Position numbers and translations under genes: made by a program
The notes under the pieces: generated by a model
Seen by the model: the letters and a program-made list of their open reading frames with translations, nothing else
Databases searched by the model: none
Told to the model about the DNA's origin: nothing
From: Variovorax sp. 54
Lineage (GTDB): Bacteria > Pseudomonadota > Gammaproteobacteria > Burkholderiales > Burkholderiaceae_C
Reading direction: 5' to 3'
Assembly (NCBI RefSeq): GCF_002754375.1
Contig: NZ_PEFF01000001.1
Location: 2,748,501-2,812,500 of the forward strand
DNA length: 64,000 bases
Shown: positions 18,273 to 27,074 of the stretch, piece by piece
How the letters are laid out: the number at the start of each line of letters is the position of its first letter
How positions within the stretch are numbered: position 1 is the first letter of the stretch

Positions 18273-19349
18273 ATGCAACGCAGACATCTGATCCAGGCCG
18301 CCGGCGCATTGCCCGTGCTGTCATTGGCCCGCACCGCCTTTGCCTTCGACGGCCCCGAGCTGTATGCGGGCGAGAAGGCGCTGTACGCCGAAGCGCAGAA
18401 GGAAGGCCTGTGCGTCTCCTTCGACACCGGCCCCGAGTGGGCCAACTGGAAATCGCTGTTCCGCGACTTCAAGAAGCGCTACCCCGAGATCGAGCTGACC
18501 TACAACGACATCGGCTCGGCCGCCACCGTGGTCGCGCTCGAGAAGACCAAGCGCCGCCCGCAAGCCGACACCGCCTACTACTTCGCGGCCTCGGCCGTCG
18601 ATGCCGCGAAGAAGGACGTGGTCGCGCCCTTCAAGCCCGTCAACTTCGACAAGCTGCCGCCGGTGTTCCGTGAGGCCGAGGGCCGCTGGTTCACCATCCA
18701 CACGCTCAACATCGCCTTCCTGGTGAACAAGAAGCTGGTGAAGAACGTGCCCACCGGCTGGGCCGACCTGCTCAAGCCCGAGTTCAAGAGCACGGTGGTG
18801 TACCTCGACCCGCGCTCCACCGGCATCGGCCAGGTGCTGACCTTCGCCGCGGCCTATGCCAACGGCGGCAGCGTCGACAACGTGCAGCCCGGCACCGACT
18901 ACCTGGGCAAGCTGCATGCGGCCGGCAACGTGCTGCGCGTGGAAGGCACCACGCCGTATGCCAAGTTTCTGAAGGGCGAGATTCCGGTGTGGATCAGCTA
19001 CGAGAACGACGGCCTCAAGGCCAAGCATGTCGACGGCATGGGCGACGCGGTCGAGGTCGTGATTCCGAAGGAAGCCAGCGTGGCAGCGCCGTATGCCATC
19101 AGCCTGGTGAAGAACGGCCCGAACCCGAACGCCGGCAAGCTGTGGCTCAACTTCATCATGAGCGAGGCCGGCCAGACGCTGTTCGCGCAGGGCTTCGTGC
19201 GGCCTGCCGTGCCGGGCACGCCGCTGAGTGCCGACGTGGCGGCCAAGATGCCGGCCGCGCCGCAGATCCGCCCGCTCGACGTGGTGAAGGCCTCGGAGCG
19301 CAAGGCCGAGGTCGACAAGCTCTGGGCGCAGGCCGCGCTGGGCAAGTAA
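18273..19349 (+). CDS. ABC transporter substrate-binding protein (AfuA/PhnS-like)
   Basis: Periplasmic binding protein of 358 residues, starting MQRRHLIQAAGALPVLSLA with a Tat-like double Arg followed by a hydrophobic core. The mature part resembles the extracellular solute-binding family that takes Fe3+, 2-aminoethylphosphonate, spermidine or thiamine (TYNDIGSAATVVALEK, LNIAFLVNKKLV, STGIGQVLTFAAAYANGG). It is the third gene of the importer operon. The ligand cannot be read from sequence alone. Confidence 0.87.
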   Translation: MQRRHLIQAAGALPVLSLARTAFAFDGPELYAGEKALYAEAQKEGLCVSFDTGPEWANWKSLFRDFKKRYPEIELTYNDIGSAATVVALEKTKRRPQADTAYYFAASAVDAAKKDVVAPFKPVNFDKLPPVFREAEGRWFTIHTLNIAFLVNKKLVKNVPTGWADLLKPEFKSTVVYLDPRSTGIGQVLTFAAAYANGGSVDNVQPGTDYLGKLHAAGNVLRVEGTTPYAKFLKGEIPVWISYENDGLKAKHVDGMGDAVEVVIPKEASVAAPYAISLVKNGPNPNAGKLWLNFIMSEAGQTLFAQGFVRPAVPGTPLSADVAAKMPAAPQIRPLDVVKASERKAEVDKLWAQAALGK

Positions 19350-19362
19350 GAAGAAGGCCGTG

Positions 19363-20184
19363 ATGCGACGCTTTGGCGCCTGGCCCGCGTGGGCCTTCAT
19401 GGCGCTCTTCTTCGCGGTGCCGCTCGCGGCGCTGCTGCCCGAAGCCTTCGGCGAGGGCGGCAGCGCCTTCGGGCGGCTGTTCGGCAACCCGCTGTTCCTG
19501 GGCGCGCTGCGCAACACGCTGGGCCTGGGCCTGGCGGCGGGTGCGATCTCGGCGCTGGTGGGCACCTGCATCGCGATCGAACTGGCGCGCCAGCCCGAGG
19601 GCCGGCGCCAATGGATGATGACCTTGCTGGGCCTGCCGCTGGCGTTCTCGGGCCTGGTGATCGCCTACGGTTTCATCCTCGCCTTCGGGCGCGCGGGCTT
19701 CGTGACGCAGCTGCTCGCGGGGCTGGGCGCCGACCCGGCCGTGATCGGCAGCTGGATCTACAGCGTGTCGGGCCTGGGCTTCGCCTATGCCTACTACCTG
19801 ATCCCGCGCGTGGCGCTGTCGCTGTACCCGGTGTTCGCCAACCTCGACCTGCGCCCGGCGCAGGCGGCGCGCACGCTGGGCGCATCGAAGGCGCGCGCCT
19901 TCTGGGACACGGTGGTGCCCGAGGTGATGCCTTCGGTGCTGTCGAACGCCTGCATGGTGGCCGCGATTGCGATGGGCACCTACGGCACGGCGCTGGCGCT
20001 GGTGGGCACGCAGCTGAACATCCTGCCGCTGATGCTGCTCGCGCAGGTGGGCGACGGCGGGTCCGATTTCGCGGTGGCGGCGGCTCTGTCGCTGGTGCTG
20101 ATGGTGGTGTGTGTGGTCGTGATGGGAGTGGGCGATGTCTTTACACGAAGGCGCGAGCGCGGTGCTGTCGGCGCCGGTCACTGA
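19363..20184 (+). CDS. ABC transporter inner-membrane permease (second of two)
   Basis: Permease of 273 residues with about six hydrophobic helices and the EAA-type loop LRPAQAARTLGASKARAFWDTVVPEVMPS. A GTG at 19360 immediately precedes the ATG at 19363; the ATG is favoured because AAGAAGG is then 5 nt away. The final 50 bp overlap the next gene in a different frame, so the importer and the LOG-like gene are probably one transcript. Having two separate permease genes around the ATPase and binding protein suggests a heterodimeric channel. Confidence 0.87.
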   Translation: MRRFGAWPAWAFMALFFAVPLAALLPEAFGEGGSAFGRLFGNPLFLGALRNTLGLGLAAGAISALVGTCIAIELARQPEGRRQWMMTLLGLPLAFSGLVIAYGFILAFGRAGFVTQLLAGLGADPAVIGSWIYSVSGLGFAYAYYLIPRVALSLYPVFANLDLRPAQAARTLGASKARAFWDTVVPEVMPSVLSNACMVAAIAMGTYGTALALVGTQLNILPLMLLAQVGDGGSDFAVAAALSLVLMVVCVVVMGVGDVFTRRRERGAVGAGH

Positions 20185-20683
20185 GGCGCTGACGCGCCTG
20201 GCGCAACGGCAGTGGGGGCCGCAGCGCCACCGCCAGCCGGTGGCGATGCTAGGCCCCGGCGACGGCGGCCCGGCCGAATGCGAGGCCGCCTACGCGGTGG
20301 CGCATGCGCTGGCCGGCGCGGGCATGGCGGTGGTCTGCGGCGGGCGCGGCGGCGTGATGGCCGCAGCCTCGCGCGGCGCGGTGGAAGCCGGCGGCATCGC
20401 CGTGGGCATCCTGCCCGAGGACGACGACCGCCACGCCAACGAATGGCTCAGCGTGGCCATTCCCACCGGCATGGGCGAGATGCGCAACGGCATCATCGCG
20501 CGCAGCGGCGTCTGCTTGATCGCCATCGGCGGCAACATGGGCACGCTGTCGGAGATGGCGATGGGCCTGAAGTGGGGCAAGCCGGTGTTCGTGATGCACG
20601 GCGACGTTGCGCTGCCCGGTGCGGTGCAGGCCACCGACGTGGACGACATGCTCGCCAAGGTGCTGGCCTGCCTGCTGGACTAG
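20135..20683 (+). CDS. TIGR00725 / LOG-like Rossmann-fold protein
   Basis: Protein of 182 residues related to the LOG (lysine decarboxylase-like) nucleotide phosphoribohydrolases. It has VVCGGRGGVMAAASRGA at about residues 67-83, MGEMRNGIIARS at 113-124, and IGGNMGTLSEMAMG where LOG enzymes have PGGxGTxxE. The altered PGG motif may change activity. It overlaps the permease gene by 50 bp and is followed 39 bp later by AMP nucleosidase. That proximity fits a nucleotide-salvage role, but the reaction is not established for this subfamily. Confidence 0.8.
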   Translation: MSLHEGASAVLSAPVTEALTRLAQRQWGPQRHRQPVAMLGPGDGGPAECEAAYAVAHALAGAGMAVVCGGRGGVMAAASRGAVEAGGIAVGILPEDDDRHANEWLSVAIPTGMGEMRNGIIARSGVCLIAIGGNMGTLSEMAMGLKWGKPVFVMHGDVALPGAVQATDVDDMLAKVLACLLD

Positions 20684-20722
20684 GGCCTCCCCGGCGACAC
20701 GGGCGCATTGCACAATGACGGC

Positions 20723-22240
20723 ATGCCCTACATGCCCACCTTCGTCGCTCCCGCCCGCTTCACCGACGCCGCCGAGGCGCTCGACCAGGTCAAAGCCATC
20801 TACCAGGGCGGCCTTGCCCACCTGCGCGAATCGATGCTGCGCTTCGTCGCCGGCGAGGCGCTGCCGGACCGGGTGCGGGCCTGCTACCCGTTCGTGCGGG
20901 TGCACACGCACACCGTGTCCCGCCACACGCCGCCGGCCAACGCCGGCCTGAGCTACGGCTTCGTGGCCGGCCCCGGCCGCTACGAGACCACGCTGACGCG
21001 GCCCGACCTGTTCTCGCGCTACTACCTCGACCAGTTCCGCCTGCTGCTCGAGAACCACCAGGTCGAGCTCGAGGTGGGCACCAGCACGCAGCCCATTCCC
21101 ATCCACTTCTCGTTCGCCGAGAACGACCACATCGAAGGCACCATGAGCGCCGAGCGCCGCGCCCTCATGCGCGACGTGTTCGACCTGCCCGACCTGGGCG
21201 CCATGGACGACGGCATTGCCAACGGCACCTTCGAGGCGCTGCCCGGCGAGCCGCAGCCGCTGTCGCTGTTCACGGCGGCGCGCGTCGACTACTCGCTGCA
21301 CCGCCTGCGCCACTACACGGGCACGGCGCCCGAGTGGTTCCAGAACTTCGTGCTGTTCACCAACTACCAGTTCTACATCGACGAGTTCGTGCGCCTGGGC
21401 CACGAGGCCATGGCCGACGAGAACAGCGAGTACATCGCCTTCATCGAGCCCGGCAACGTGATCACGCGCCGGCGCGGGCTGGCCGCGGGCAAGAGCGACA
21501 CCTTCGCCCACCTGCTGGACGGCAGCCAGGGCACCGCGCCGCCGCGCCTGCCGCAGATGCCGGCCTACCACCTCGTGCGCGAGGACTACAGCGGCATCAC
21601 CATGACGAACATCGGCGTCGGCCCGGCCAACGCCAAGACCATCACCGACCACATCGCCGTGCTGCGCCCGCACGCCTGGATGATGCTGGGCCACTGCGCG
21701 GGCCTGCGCAACACGCAGCAGCTGGGCGACTACGTGCTGGCGCACGCCTACGTGCGCGAGGACCACGTGCTCGACGAGGAACTGCCGCTGTGGGTGCCGA
21801 TTCCGGCGCTGTCGGAAATCCAGCTCGCGCTCGAGCAGGCGGTGGCCGACGTCACGAAGTGCGAAGGCCCCGACCTGAAGAAGATCATGCGCACCGGCAC
21901 CGTGGCCAGCACCGACAACCGCAACTGGGAGCTGCTGCCCGGCAACCAGCCGCAACGCCGCTTCAGCCAGAGCCGCGCCGTAGCGCTGGACATGGAAAGC
22001 GCGACCATCGCGGCCAACGGCTTCCGCTTCCGGGTGCCCTACGGCACGCTGCTGTGCGTGAGCGACAAGCCGCTGCACGGCGAGATCAAGCTGCCCGGCA
22101 TGGCCAACCACTTCTACCGCGAGCGCGTGGAGCAGCACCTGCGCATCGGCATGCGCGCCATCGAGATCCTGCGCCAGGAAGGCACGACCCGGCTGCACAG
22201 CCGCAAGCTGCGAAGCTTCGCGGAAGTGGCTTTCCAGTAG
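20723..22240 (+). CDS. amn: AMP nucleosidase
   Basis: Hydrolyses AMP to adenine and ribose 5-phosphate, setting the cytoplasmic adenylate pool. The 505-residue length matches the family. An N-terminal regulatory domain precedes a purine nucleoside phosphorylase-fold catalytic domain, with MTNIGVGPANAKTITDHIAVLRPHAWMMLGHCAGL and the late DMESATIAANGFRFRVPYGTLLCVSDKPLHGE (both shortened here by family, visible at about residues 293-330 and 418-455). The start at 20723 gives MPYMPTFVAPARFTD; an ATG three codons later or a TTG at 20708 is possible. Confidence 0.93.
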   Translation: MPYMPTFVAPARFTDAAEALDQVKAIYQGGLAHLRESMLRFVAGEALPDRVRACYPFVRVHTHTVSRHTPPANAGLSYGFVAGPGRYETTLTRPDLFSRYYLDQFRLLLENHQVELEVGTSTQPIPIHFSFAENDHIEGTMSAERRALMRDVFDLPDLGAMDDGIANGTFEALPGEPQPLSLFTAARVDYSLHRLRHYTGTAPEWFQNFVLFTNYQFYIDEFVRLGHEAMADENSEYIAFIEPGNVITRRRGLAAGKSDTFAHLLDGSQGTAPPRLPQMPAYHLVREDYSGITMTNIGVGPANAKTITDHIAVLRPHAWMMLGHCAGLRNTQQLGDYVLAHAYVREDHVLDEELPLWVPIPALSEIQLALEQAVADVTKCEGPDLKKIMRTGTVASTDNRNWELLPGNQPQRRFSQSRAVALDMESATIAANGFRFRVPYGTLLCVSDKPLHGEIKLPGMANHFYRERVEQHLRIGMRAIEILRQEGTTRLHSRKLRSFAEVAFQ

Positions 22241-22365
22241 GCTCCGACGCGTTTCGTTTGCTTTTCCTTTGCATTCTCCCTCAGGGTTTCTCCCTGTGAG
22301 AGCGAGGGCGTGATGGCGGTGTTTCGCGGACATCATTGGCTGTCACGTACACAACTGGAAACACG

Positions 22366-23388
22366 ATGCGCCCGTCTTCGCCAACTGCCGCTGCCCTTCC
22401 CCTGTCCCGCCGCCGTTTCGGCACCTGGCTGGCAGCCTCGGCCGCAGCCGCCGGTGCGGGCCAGGCCGCGCTGTGGGCCGGCAACGCCCGTGCGGCCGAC
22501 GCGCCGCTGAGCAGCAAGCTGCGCATCGTCATTCCCGCGAACGAAGGCGGTGGCTGGGACCAGACCGGCCGCGCCCTCGGTGCCGCCCTGCTGGCTTCGG
22601 GCGCCGTGGGCACCGTCAGCTACGAGAACATCGGCGGCAAGGGCGGCACCATCGGGCTGGCCAAGTACGTCGAGAAGTACGACGCCGACCCCGAGGCGCT
22701 GCTGGTCAGCGGCATGGTGATGGTCGGCGCGGTGGCGCTGCAAAAGCCCGCCGTCACGCTCGCGCACGTGTCGCCCGTGGCGCGGCTCACCAGCGACTAC
22801 GAGGTGGTCGCCGTCAAGGCCGACTCGCCCATCAAGACCCCCAAGGACCTCATCGCCCAGCTGCGCGCCGATGCCGCCAACACGGTCATCGCGGGCGGCT
22901 CGGCCGGCGGCGTGGACCACATGTTCGCCGGCATGCTGGCGCGCGTGGCCGGCGCCTCGGCGTCGCTGAACTACCAGCCGCACCCGGGCGGCGCGCAGGT
23001 CGTCGAAGCGCTCGACACGGGCAAGGCGGCGGTCGGCATCTCGGGCTACAGCGAGTTCGCCGAGAACATCACGAACGGCAAGCTGCGCGCCATCGGCGTG
23101 TCGTCGAAGCACCCGTTCCAGGGGATTTCGTCGGTGCGCCAGCAGGGCGTGGACGCCGACCTGGCCAACTGGCGCGGCGTGATGACCGGCAAAAAGGTGC
23201 CGCCCTACCGCCGCGGCCAGCTGCTCGACGCAGTGCAGCGCGCCACCGCGCACGACCTCTGGCAGAAGACCATCAAGCGCAACAACTGGGACCCGTACTG
23301 GATGGCGGGCAAGGACTTCGAGAGCTTTCTCGAGCTCGACATTGCGATGGCTGGGCCGCTGATCTATCTGCTCAAGCTGAAGGCCTGA
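22366..23388 (+). CDS. Tripartite tricarboxylate transporter binding protein (Bug/TctC family)
   Basis: Periplasmic binding protein of 340 residues with a twin-arginine signal (LSRRRFGTWLAASAAAAG, then ARAADAP). The mature part has the Bug fold hallmarks: VIPANEGGGWDQTGRALGAAL, YENIGGKGGTIG, and FAGMLARVAG..LNYQPHPGGAQVVEAL. The last of these is less canonical than in TctC and resembles the divergent citrate/tricarboxylate-like branch. No TctA/TctB membrane genes are nearby, so it must share a permease encoded elsewhere or act as a sensor protein. The ATG at 22366 is chosen over a TTG 30 bp earlier. Confidence 0.87.
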   Translation: MRPSSPTAAALPLSRRRFGTWLAASAAAAGAGQAALWAGNARAADAPLSSKLRIVIPANEGGGWDQTGRALGAALLASGAVGTVSYENIGGKGGTIGLAKYVEKYDADPEALLVSGMVMVGAVALQKPAVTLAHVSPVARLTSDYEVVAVKADSPIKTPKDLIAQLRADAANTVIAGGSAGGVDHMFAGMLARVAGASASLNYQPHPGGAQVVEALDTGKAAVGISGYSEFAENITNGKLRAIGVSSKHPFQGISSVRQQGVDADLANWRGVMTGKKVPPYRRGQLLDAVQRATAHDLWQKTIKRNNWDPYWMAGKDFESFLELDIAMAGPLIYLLKLKA

Positions 23389-23394
23389 GCGCCT

Positions 23395-24090
23395 TCAGGC
23401 AAACAACTCCGGCATCTCCCGCTGCGCCTTCGGCGTCAGCGTGAGCGCACGCCCGTCGAGCTCTTGCCGCACCCAGCCGCGCCGCAGCGACAGCTGCAGC
23501 CACGCAGCCCCGAGTGCGCCGCCCAGGTGCGGGCGGCGTTCGCTCCAGTCGAGACAGGCACAGGCGAAGCGGCGGCGTGAACGGCGCACGGCGTCGACCT
23601 CGACGCCCAGGCTCTCCAGCGCGATCGCGCCGTCGGGCGTGAGCTCGTACGAGCCGCTCTCCAGCCCACTGAGCCAGCCCTGCGCATGCAGCCGGTCGTG
23701 CAGCGCGACGCCCGCGGTGCCGGCCATGTGGTCGTAGCAGGTGCGGGCACTGCGCAGGCGGCTCGGCGTGTTCGGCTGGAAGGCGGCCGCCGTGGGGCGC
23801 GGCGCGCCGGCCACGACCATGAGGCTTTCGAGTGCGGCGGCCACGTCGTCGCTGGCCAGGCGGAAGTAGCGGTGCTTGCCTTGCACGAGCACCTCGACCA
23901 GCCGCTCTTCCTTCAGGCGCGCAAGGTGCGCGCTCGCGGTCGAGGCCGCCACCTCGGCGACGGTGGCCAGCTCGGTCGCGGTGCGGGCGTGGCCGTCCAT
24001 CAGGCAGTTCAGCATGCGGGCGCGCGCCGGTTCGGCGATGGCGCCGGCGAGGCGGGCGAGCTGAAGGTCGGAAGCGGTGGTGTCGTCCAT
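23395..24090 (-). CDS. ArsR-family regulator with C-terminal extension
   Basis: Regulator of 231 residues. Residues 1-90 form an ArsR winged HTH (ARLAGAIAEPARARMLNCLMD, then ELATVAEVAASTASAHLARLK and a wing ending VQGKHRYFRLAS). An extra domain of about 130 residues with no recognised family follows and contains CACLDWSERRPHLGG. That segment is typical of the larger ArsR proteins annotated as helix-turn-helix regulators of P450 or GST neighbours. A perfect 26-bp palindrome lies 28 bp upstream of its start and is its likely operator. Confidence 0.88.
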   Translation of the reverse strand: MDDTTASDLQLARLAGAIAEPARARMLNCLMDGHARTATELATVAEVAASTASAHLARLKEERLVEVLVQGKHRYFRLASDDVAAALESLMVVAGAPRPTAAAFQPNTPSRLRSARTCYDHMAGTAGVALHDRLHAQGWLSGLESGSYELTPDGAIALESLGVEVDAVRRSRRRFACACLDWSERRPHLGGALGAAWLQLSLRRGWVRQELDGRALTLTPKAQREMPELFA

Positions 24091-24118
24091 GCGGCCATCC
24101 TAAAGCGGCGCCGCATCC

Positions 24119-24144
24119 CACACTTCGTTCGCGAACGAAGTGTG
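24119..24144. promoter_or_regulatory. Perfect 26-bp palindrome, candidate ArsR operator
   Basis: Thirteen bases starting CACACTTCGTTCG are followed directly by their exact reverse complement, CGAACGAAGTGTG. The site lies in the 83-bp gap between the divergent ArsR and P450 genes, 29 bp from each start codon, so a bound repressor would block both. The centre reads TTCGTTCGCGAACGAA. Confidence 0.8.
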
Positions 24145-24173
24145 TCGGCAGCCCCGAACGCACACTGCGCGCC

Positions 24174-25340
24174 ATGACCACCGCTGTGCTCCCCCACCAC
24201 CCCGCCGATCCGGTCGCCGCCGCCACGCACGCCGACCCGTACCCGTACTACGCCACCCTGCGCGACGGCCCATCACTCGTGTGGCACGACGGCTTGCGCG
24301 TCTGGGTTGCGAGCCGCGCCGATGTCGTCCTGCAGGTGCTGCAGGCGCACGGTGCGCTGCGCGTGCGCCCCGCCGCCGAGCCCGTGCCGCGCGCGATCGT
24401 GGGCAGCCCGGCCGGCGAGGTGTTCGGCCACCTCGTGCGCATGAACGACGGCCCCGCGCACCAGGCGCACCGGCCGGCATTGCAGCGTGCGCTGGCCGGG
24501 CTCGATCTTCATGCGGCACACGCCGCCGCGCTCGCAATCGCGCGGCAGGTGCCCGCGCACGCACCGCTGTCCGACGCGCTGTTCTCGCTGCCCGTGCGCG
24601 CGATGGCGCACCTGCTCGGCTTCGACGACGCGGCGCTGCCGCAGGTGGACCGCTGGATGCGCGACTTCGTCGCCTGCCTCTCGCCGTTGTCGAGTGCCGA
24701 CCAGTTGCAGGCCGCGAGCGCGGCGGCCGGCGAGCTGATGACCCGCTTCGAAGCCCTGAGCGCGAACGCCTCGCCGCGCGACGGCACGCTGCTGGCAGCA
24801 GTGCTGACCGAAAGCGCCGCGAGCGCCCCGCTCTCACGCGCGCTGCTGGCGAACCTCGTGGGCCTGCTCTCGCAGACCTGCGACGCCACGGCGGGCCTGC
24901 TGGGCAACAGCCTGATCGCACTGGTGCGCGAGCCCGCACTGCGCCCGCTGGCACGCACGCGCGACGGGCTGCTCGCGATCGTCGAAGAGACGGCGCGCCA
25001 CGACCCGTCGGTGCAGAACACGCGCCGCTTCGCGATCGAACCCGTCGAGATCGCCGGCACCTCGCTGGCGGCGGGCGATGCGGTGCTGGTGCTGCTGGCC
25101 TCGGCGCACCGCGACCCGGCGTTCAATCCCGAGCCCGACCGCTTCATGCCGGTGCGAGCCCAGCGCCGCGTGCTTGGCTTCGGCCATGGCATGCATGCGT
25201 GTCCCGGGCAGGCGCTGGCCTGCACGCTGGCTGCAGCAGGCCTCGAAGCGCTGCTGCGTCAACAACGCGCATCCGATCTCGATGCGCTCAGGTGGCACTA
25301 CCGCCCGTCGGTCAACGGGCGCATCCCCGTTTTCGACTGA
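24174..25340 (+). CDS. Cytochrome P450
   Basis: Soluble haem monooxygenase of 388 residues. The haem-binding loop FGHGMHACPGQALA carries the axial thiolate Cys at residue 343. The K-helix ExxR is EETARHD, with NTRRFAIEPVEIAG behind it, and the meander has NPEPDRFMPV. The I-helix reads LLSQTCDATAGLLGN instead of the usual AGxDT, so oxygen activation may be atypical, or the protein may use peroxide or another chemistry. No ferredoxin or reductase gene is adjacent. It is divergent from the ArsR gene and almost abuts the convergent flavin-barrel gene. Confidence 0.9.
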   Translation: MTTAVLPHHPADPVAAATHADPYPYYATLRDGPSLVWHDGLRVWVASRADVVLQVLQAHGALRVRPAAEPVPRAIVGSPAGEVFGHLVRMNDGPAHQAHRPALQRALAGLDLHAAHAAALAIARQVPAHAPLSDALFSLPVRAMAHLLGFDDAALPQVDRWMRDFVACLSPLSSADQLQAASAAAGELMTRFEALSANASPRDGTLLAAVLTESAASAPLSRALLANLVGLLSQTCDATAGLLGNSLIALVREPALRPLARTRDGLLAIVEETARHDPSVQNTRRFAIEPVEIAGTSLAAGDAVLVLLASAHRDPAFNPEPDRFMPVRAQRRVLGFGHGMHACPGQALACTLAAAGLEALLRQQRASDLDALRWHYRPSVNGRIPVFD

Positions 25341-25341
25341 G

Positions 25342-26307
25342 TCAGTGCGCGGCCCAACGGCCGGTGCCTGCAAGGTGCGGCGACAACGCGGCCTCGCCCC
25401 AGCGCAGCGGCAATGCCGCCGGACGGCGCAGCGCGCGCGTGACGTGAAAACGCATCAGCCGCTCCGCGCCTTCGAACGCCGCGACCTCGGGGCCGTCCGT
25501 GACGATCTCCGCCGTGGCGCTCAGGTGCAGCAGCTCGCCGGTGTCGAAATCGACGAACAGCAGGCCCGCGCGCGGGTGCGCCTGCAGGTTGCCGAGCGTG
25601 TTGAAGAAGCGGTTGCCGTTGAAGTCGGGCACCGTGAGCACGCCGCCCGCATCGACGCGCACGAAGCCGGGGCGACCACCGCGGTGCGACACATCGACGC
25701 CGTGCGAACGCGCATCGGCCTCGTCGCCCACCGCCGCCGCGTCGGGGTACGCCGTGGCGATGAACAGCGTGTCGGCCGCGCCGATGAGCCGTTCGGCGGC
25801 GAGGTCGAGCGTGTCGAGCCACTGCACTGCGGGCTCGTTGGCCGGCGCTGCGGCAAACACCGGCTCGCGCGCCTGGATGTAGCGCGGGCAGTTGCCAAAG
25901 CTCTGCTGCACCTCGACCATGAAGCCGCCCGCATCAAGCGCCTCGACCGTGCCGTTCATGCGGTTGCGCCGCCGTGTGTGGGGCTGGATGCCCAGCAGCC
26001 CGAGCGTGGCGCCGGGCACGAGCTGGCCCGCCAGCGGATCGCCGGCGTCCGGCAGCGCATCGATGCGCAGGTGCATCGCATCGGGCGAGTACGCGAAGCC
26101 GGCGGGCGCCGCGAGCATGCTGGCCCACGGCTGCAGGTCAGCATCGAGGCTGCCGACCACGAGGAACGGCAGCAGCGAAAAGAACTCGCGGTGCTGGTCG
26201 GGCATGTAGTCGCGGATCACGCGCGGCCCGATGGCCTCCATCTGCTCGCGCGAACCCACGAGCGCTTGCAACGCGCGCTCTCCCGCGTGGAATGGCGCCG
26301 CGATCAT
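25342..26307 (-). CDS. Pyridoxamine 5'-phosphate oxidase-family (FMN split-barrel) protein
   Basis: Protein of 321 residues. Its first half begins FHAGERALQALVGSREQME and contains the split-barrel signature HREFFSLLPFLVVGSLDADLQPWAS. The second half repeats the fold (RPGFVRVDAGGVLTVPDFNGNRFFNTLGNL, visible at about residues 222-251), so it is a tandem two-barrel protein. Such proteins are annotated as flavin-nucleotide-binding or general-stress pyridoxamine oxidase-like. The start overlaps the stop of the GST gene (ATGA), so the two are coupled and may act on the same xenobiotic. Confidence 0.85.
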   Translation of the reverse strand: MIAAPFHAGERALQALVGSREQMEAIGPRVIRDYMPDQHREFFSLLPFLVVGSLDADLQPWASMLAAPAGFAYSPDAMHLRIDALPDAGDPLAGQLVPGATLGLLGIQPHTRRRNRMNGTVEALDAGGFMVEVQQSFGNCPRYIQAREPVFAAAPANEPAVQWLDTLDLAAERLIGAADTLFIATAYPDAAAVGDEADARSHGVDVSHRGGRPGFVRVDAGGVLTVPDFNGNRFFNTLGNLQAHPRAGLLFVDFDTGELLHLSATAEIVTDGPEVAAFEGAERLMRFHVTRALRRPAALPLRWGEAALSPHLAGTGRWAAH

Positions 26308-26969
26308 GCGACCGCCGCCAGGCCGACCGGTGTGCGCACCATCGGCACGAACCCCGGCAAGGCTTCGACGCGCGCCAGCCAGGCGCGCAGTTGCGGATAC
26401 GCGTCGAGCGACACGCTGCCCTCGGGCGCATGGGCCACATAGGCGTAGTTCGCGATGTCGGCCAGCGTGGCCGACGGGCCGGCGAGAAAGGCCTGGCCGG
26501 TCAGGCAGGTTTCCATCACGGCGAGCAGTGCGTGCGAGCGCTTGACGGTTTCGGTGCGGTCGGCGTCCACGCCGAACAGCACCATGATGCGCGCCGCCGC
26601 GGGCCCGAAGGCCAGCGGGCCGGCCGCCACCGAGAACCAGCGCTGCACGCGCGCCGCACCCACCGGGTCGCGCGGCATCCAGCGCGCCGGATCGGGGGCG
26701 TACCGTTCGTTGAGGTACACGAGGATGGCGTTGGAGTCGGCCAGCGTGACCTCGCCGTCCTCGATCACCGGCACCTGGCCGAAGGGGTTGCGCGCCAGGA
26801 ACTCCGGCGTGCGGTGCTCGCGCTGGCGCAGATTGAGTTCGACGATCTCGAAAGGCAGGCCGAGCACCGAGAGGAAGAAGCGCACGCGGTGCACGTGGCC
26901 CGAGATGGCGTTGCCGTAGAGCTGGATGGGCTGGGCGGGCAGGCGGGCGGCAGCGGTGTTCTCGGTCAT
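26304..26969 (-). CDS. Glutathione S-transferase family protein
   Basis: Cytoplasmic GST of 221 residues. The thioredoxin-like N-terminal domain contains IQLYGNAISGHVHRVRFFL and the cis-proline/GSH-binding segment NPFGQVPVIEDGEVTLADSN. The all-alpha C-terminal domain has FLAGPSATLADIANYAYV. It heads a two-gene unit with the FMN split-barrel protein and is divergent from a LysR gene 105 bp away. That LysR is a candidate regulator. Confidence 0.9.
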   Translation of the reverse strand: MTENTAAARLPAQPIQLYGNAISGHVHRVRFFLSVLGLPFEIVELNLRQREHRTPEFLARNPFGQVPVIEDGEVTLADSNAILVYLNERYAPDPARWMPRDPVGAARVQRWFSVAAGPLAFGPAAARIMVLFGVDADRTETVKRSHALLAVMETCLTGQAFLAGPSATLADIANYAYVAHAPEGSVSLDAYPQLRAWLARVEALPGFVPMVRTPVGLAAVA

Positions 26970-27074
26970 GGAAAGTCCTTCGGGTGGGTATGCCCTCGAT
27001 TCTTCTCTCTTCCATCAAATGAATGAATAGCCTTTGCCGGATTTGACTGCTGCGTTTTCCGGTTTAATCGCACC

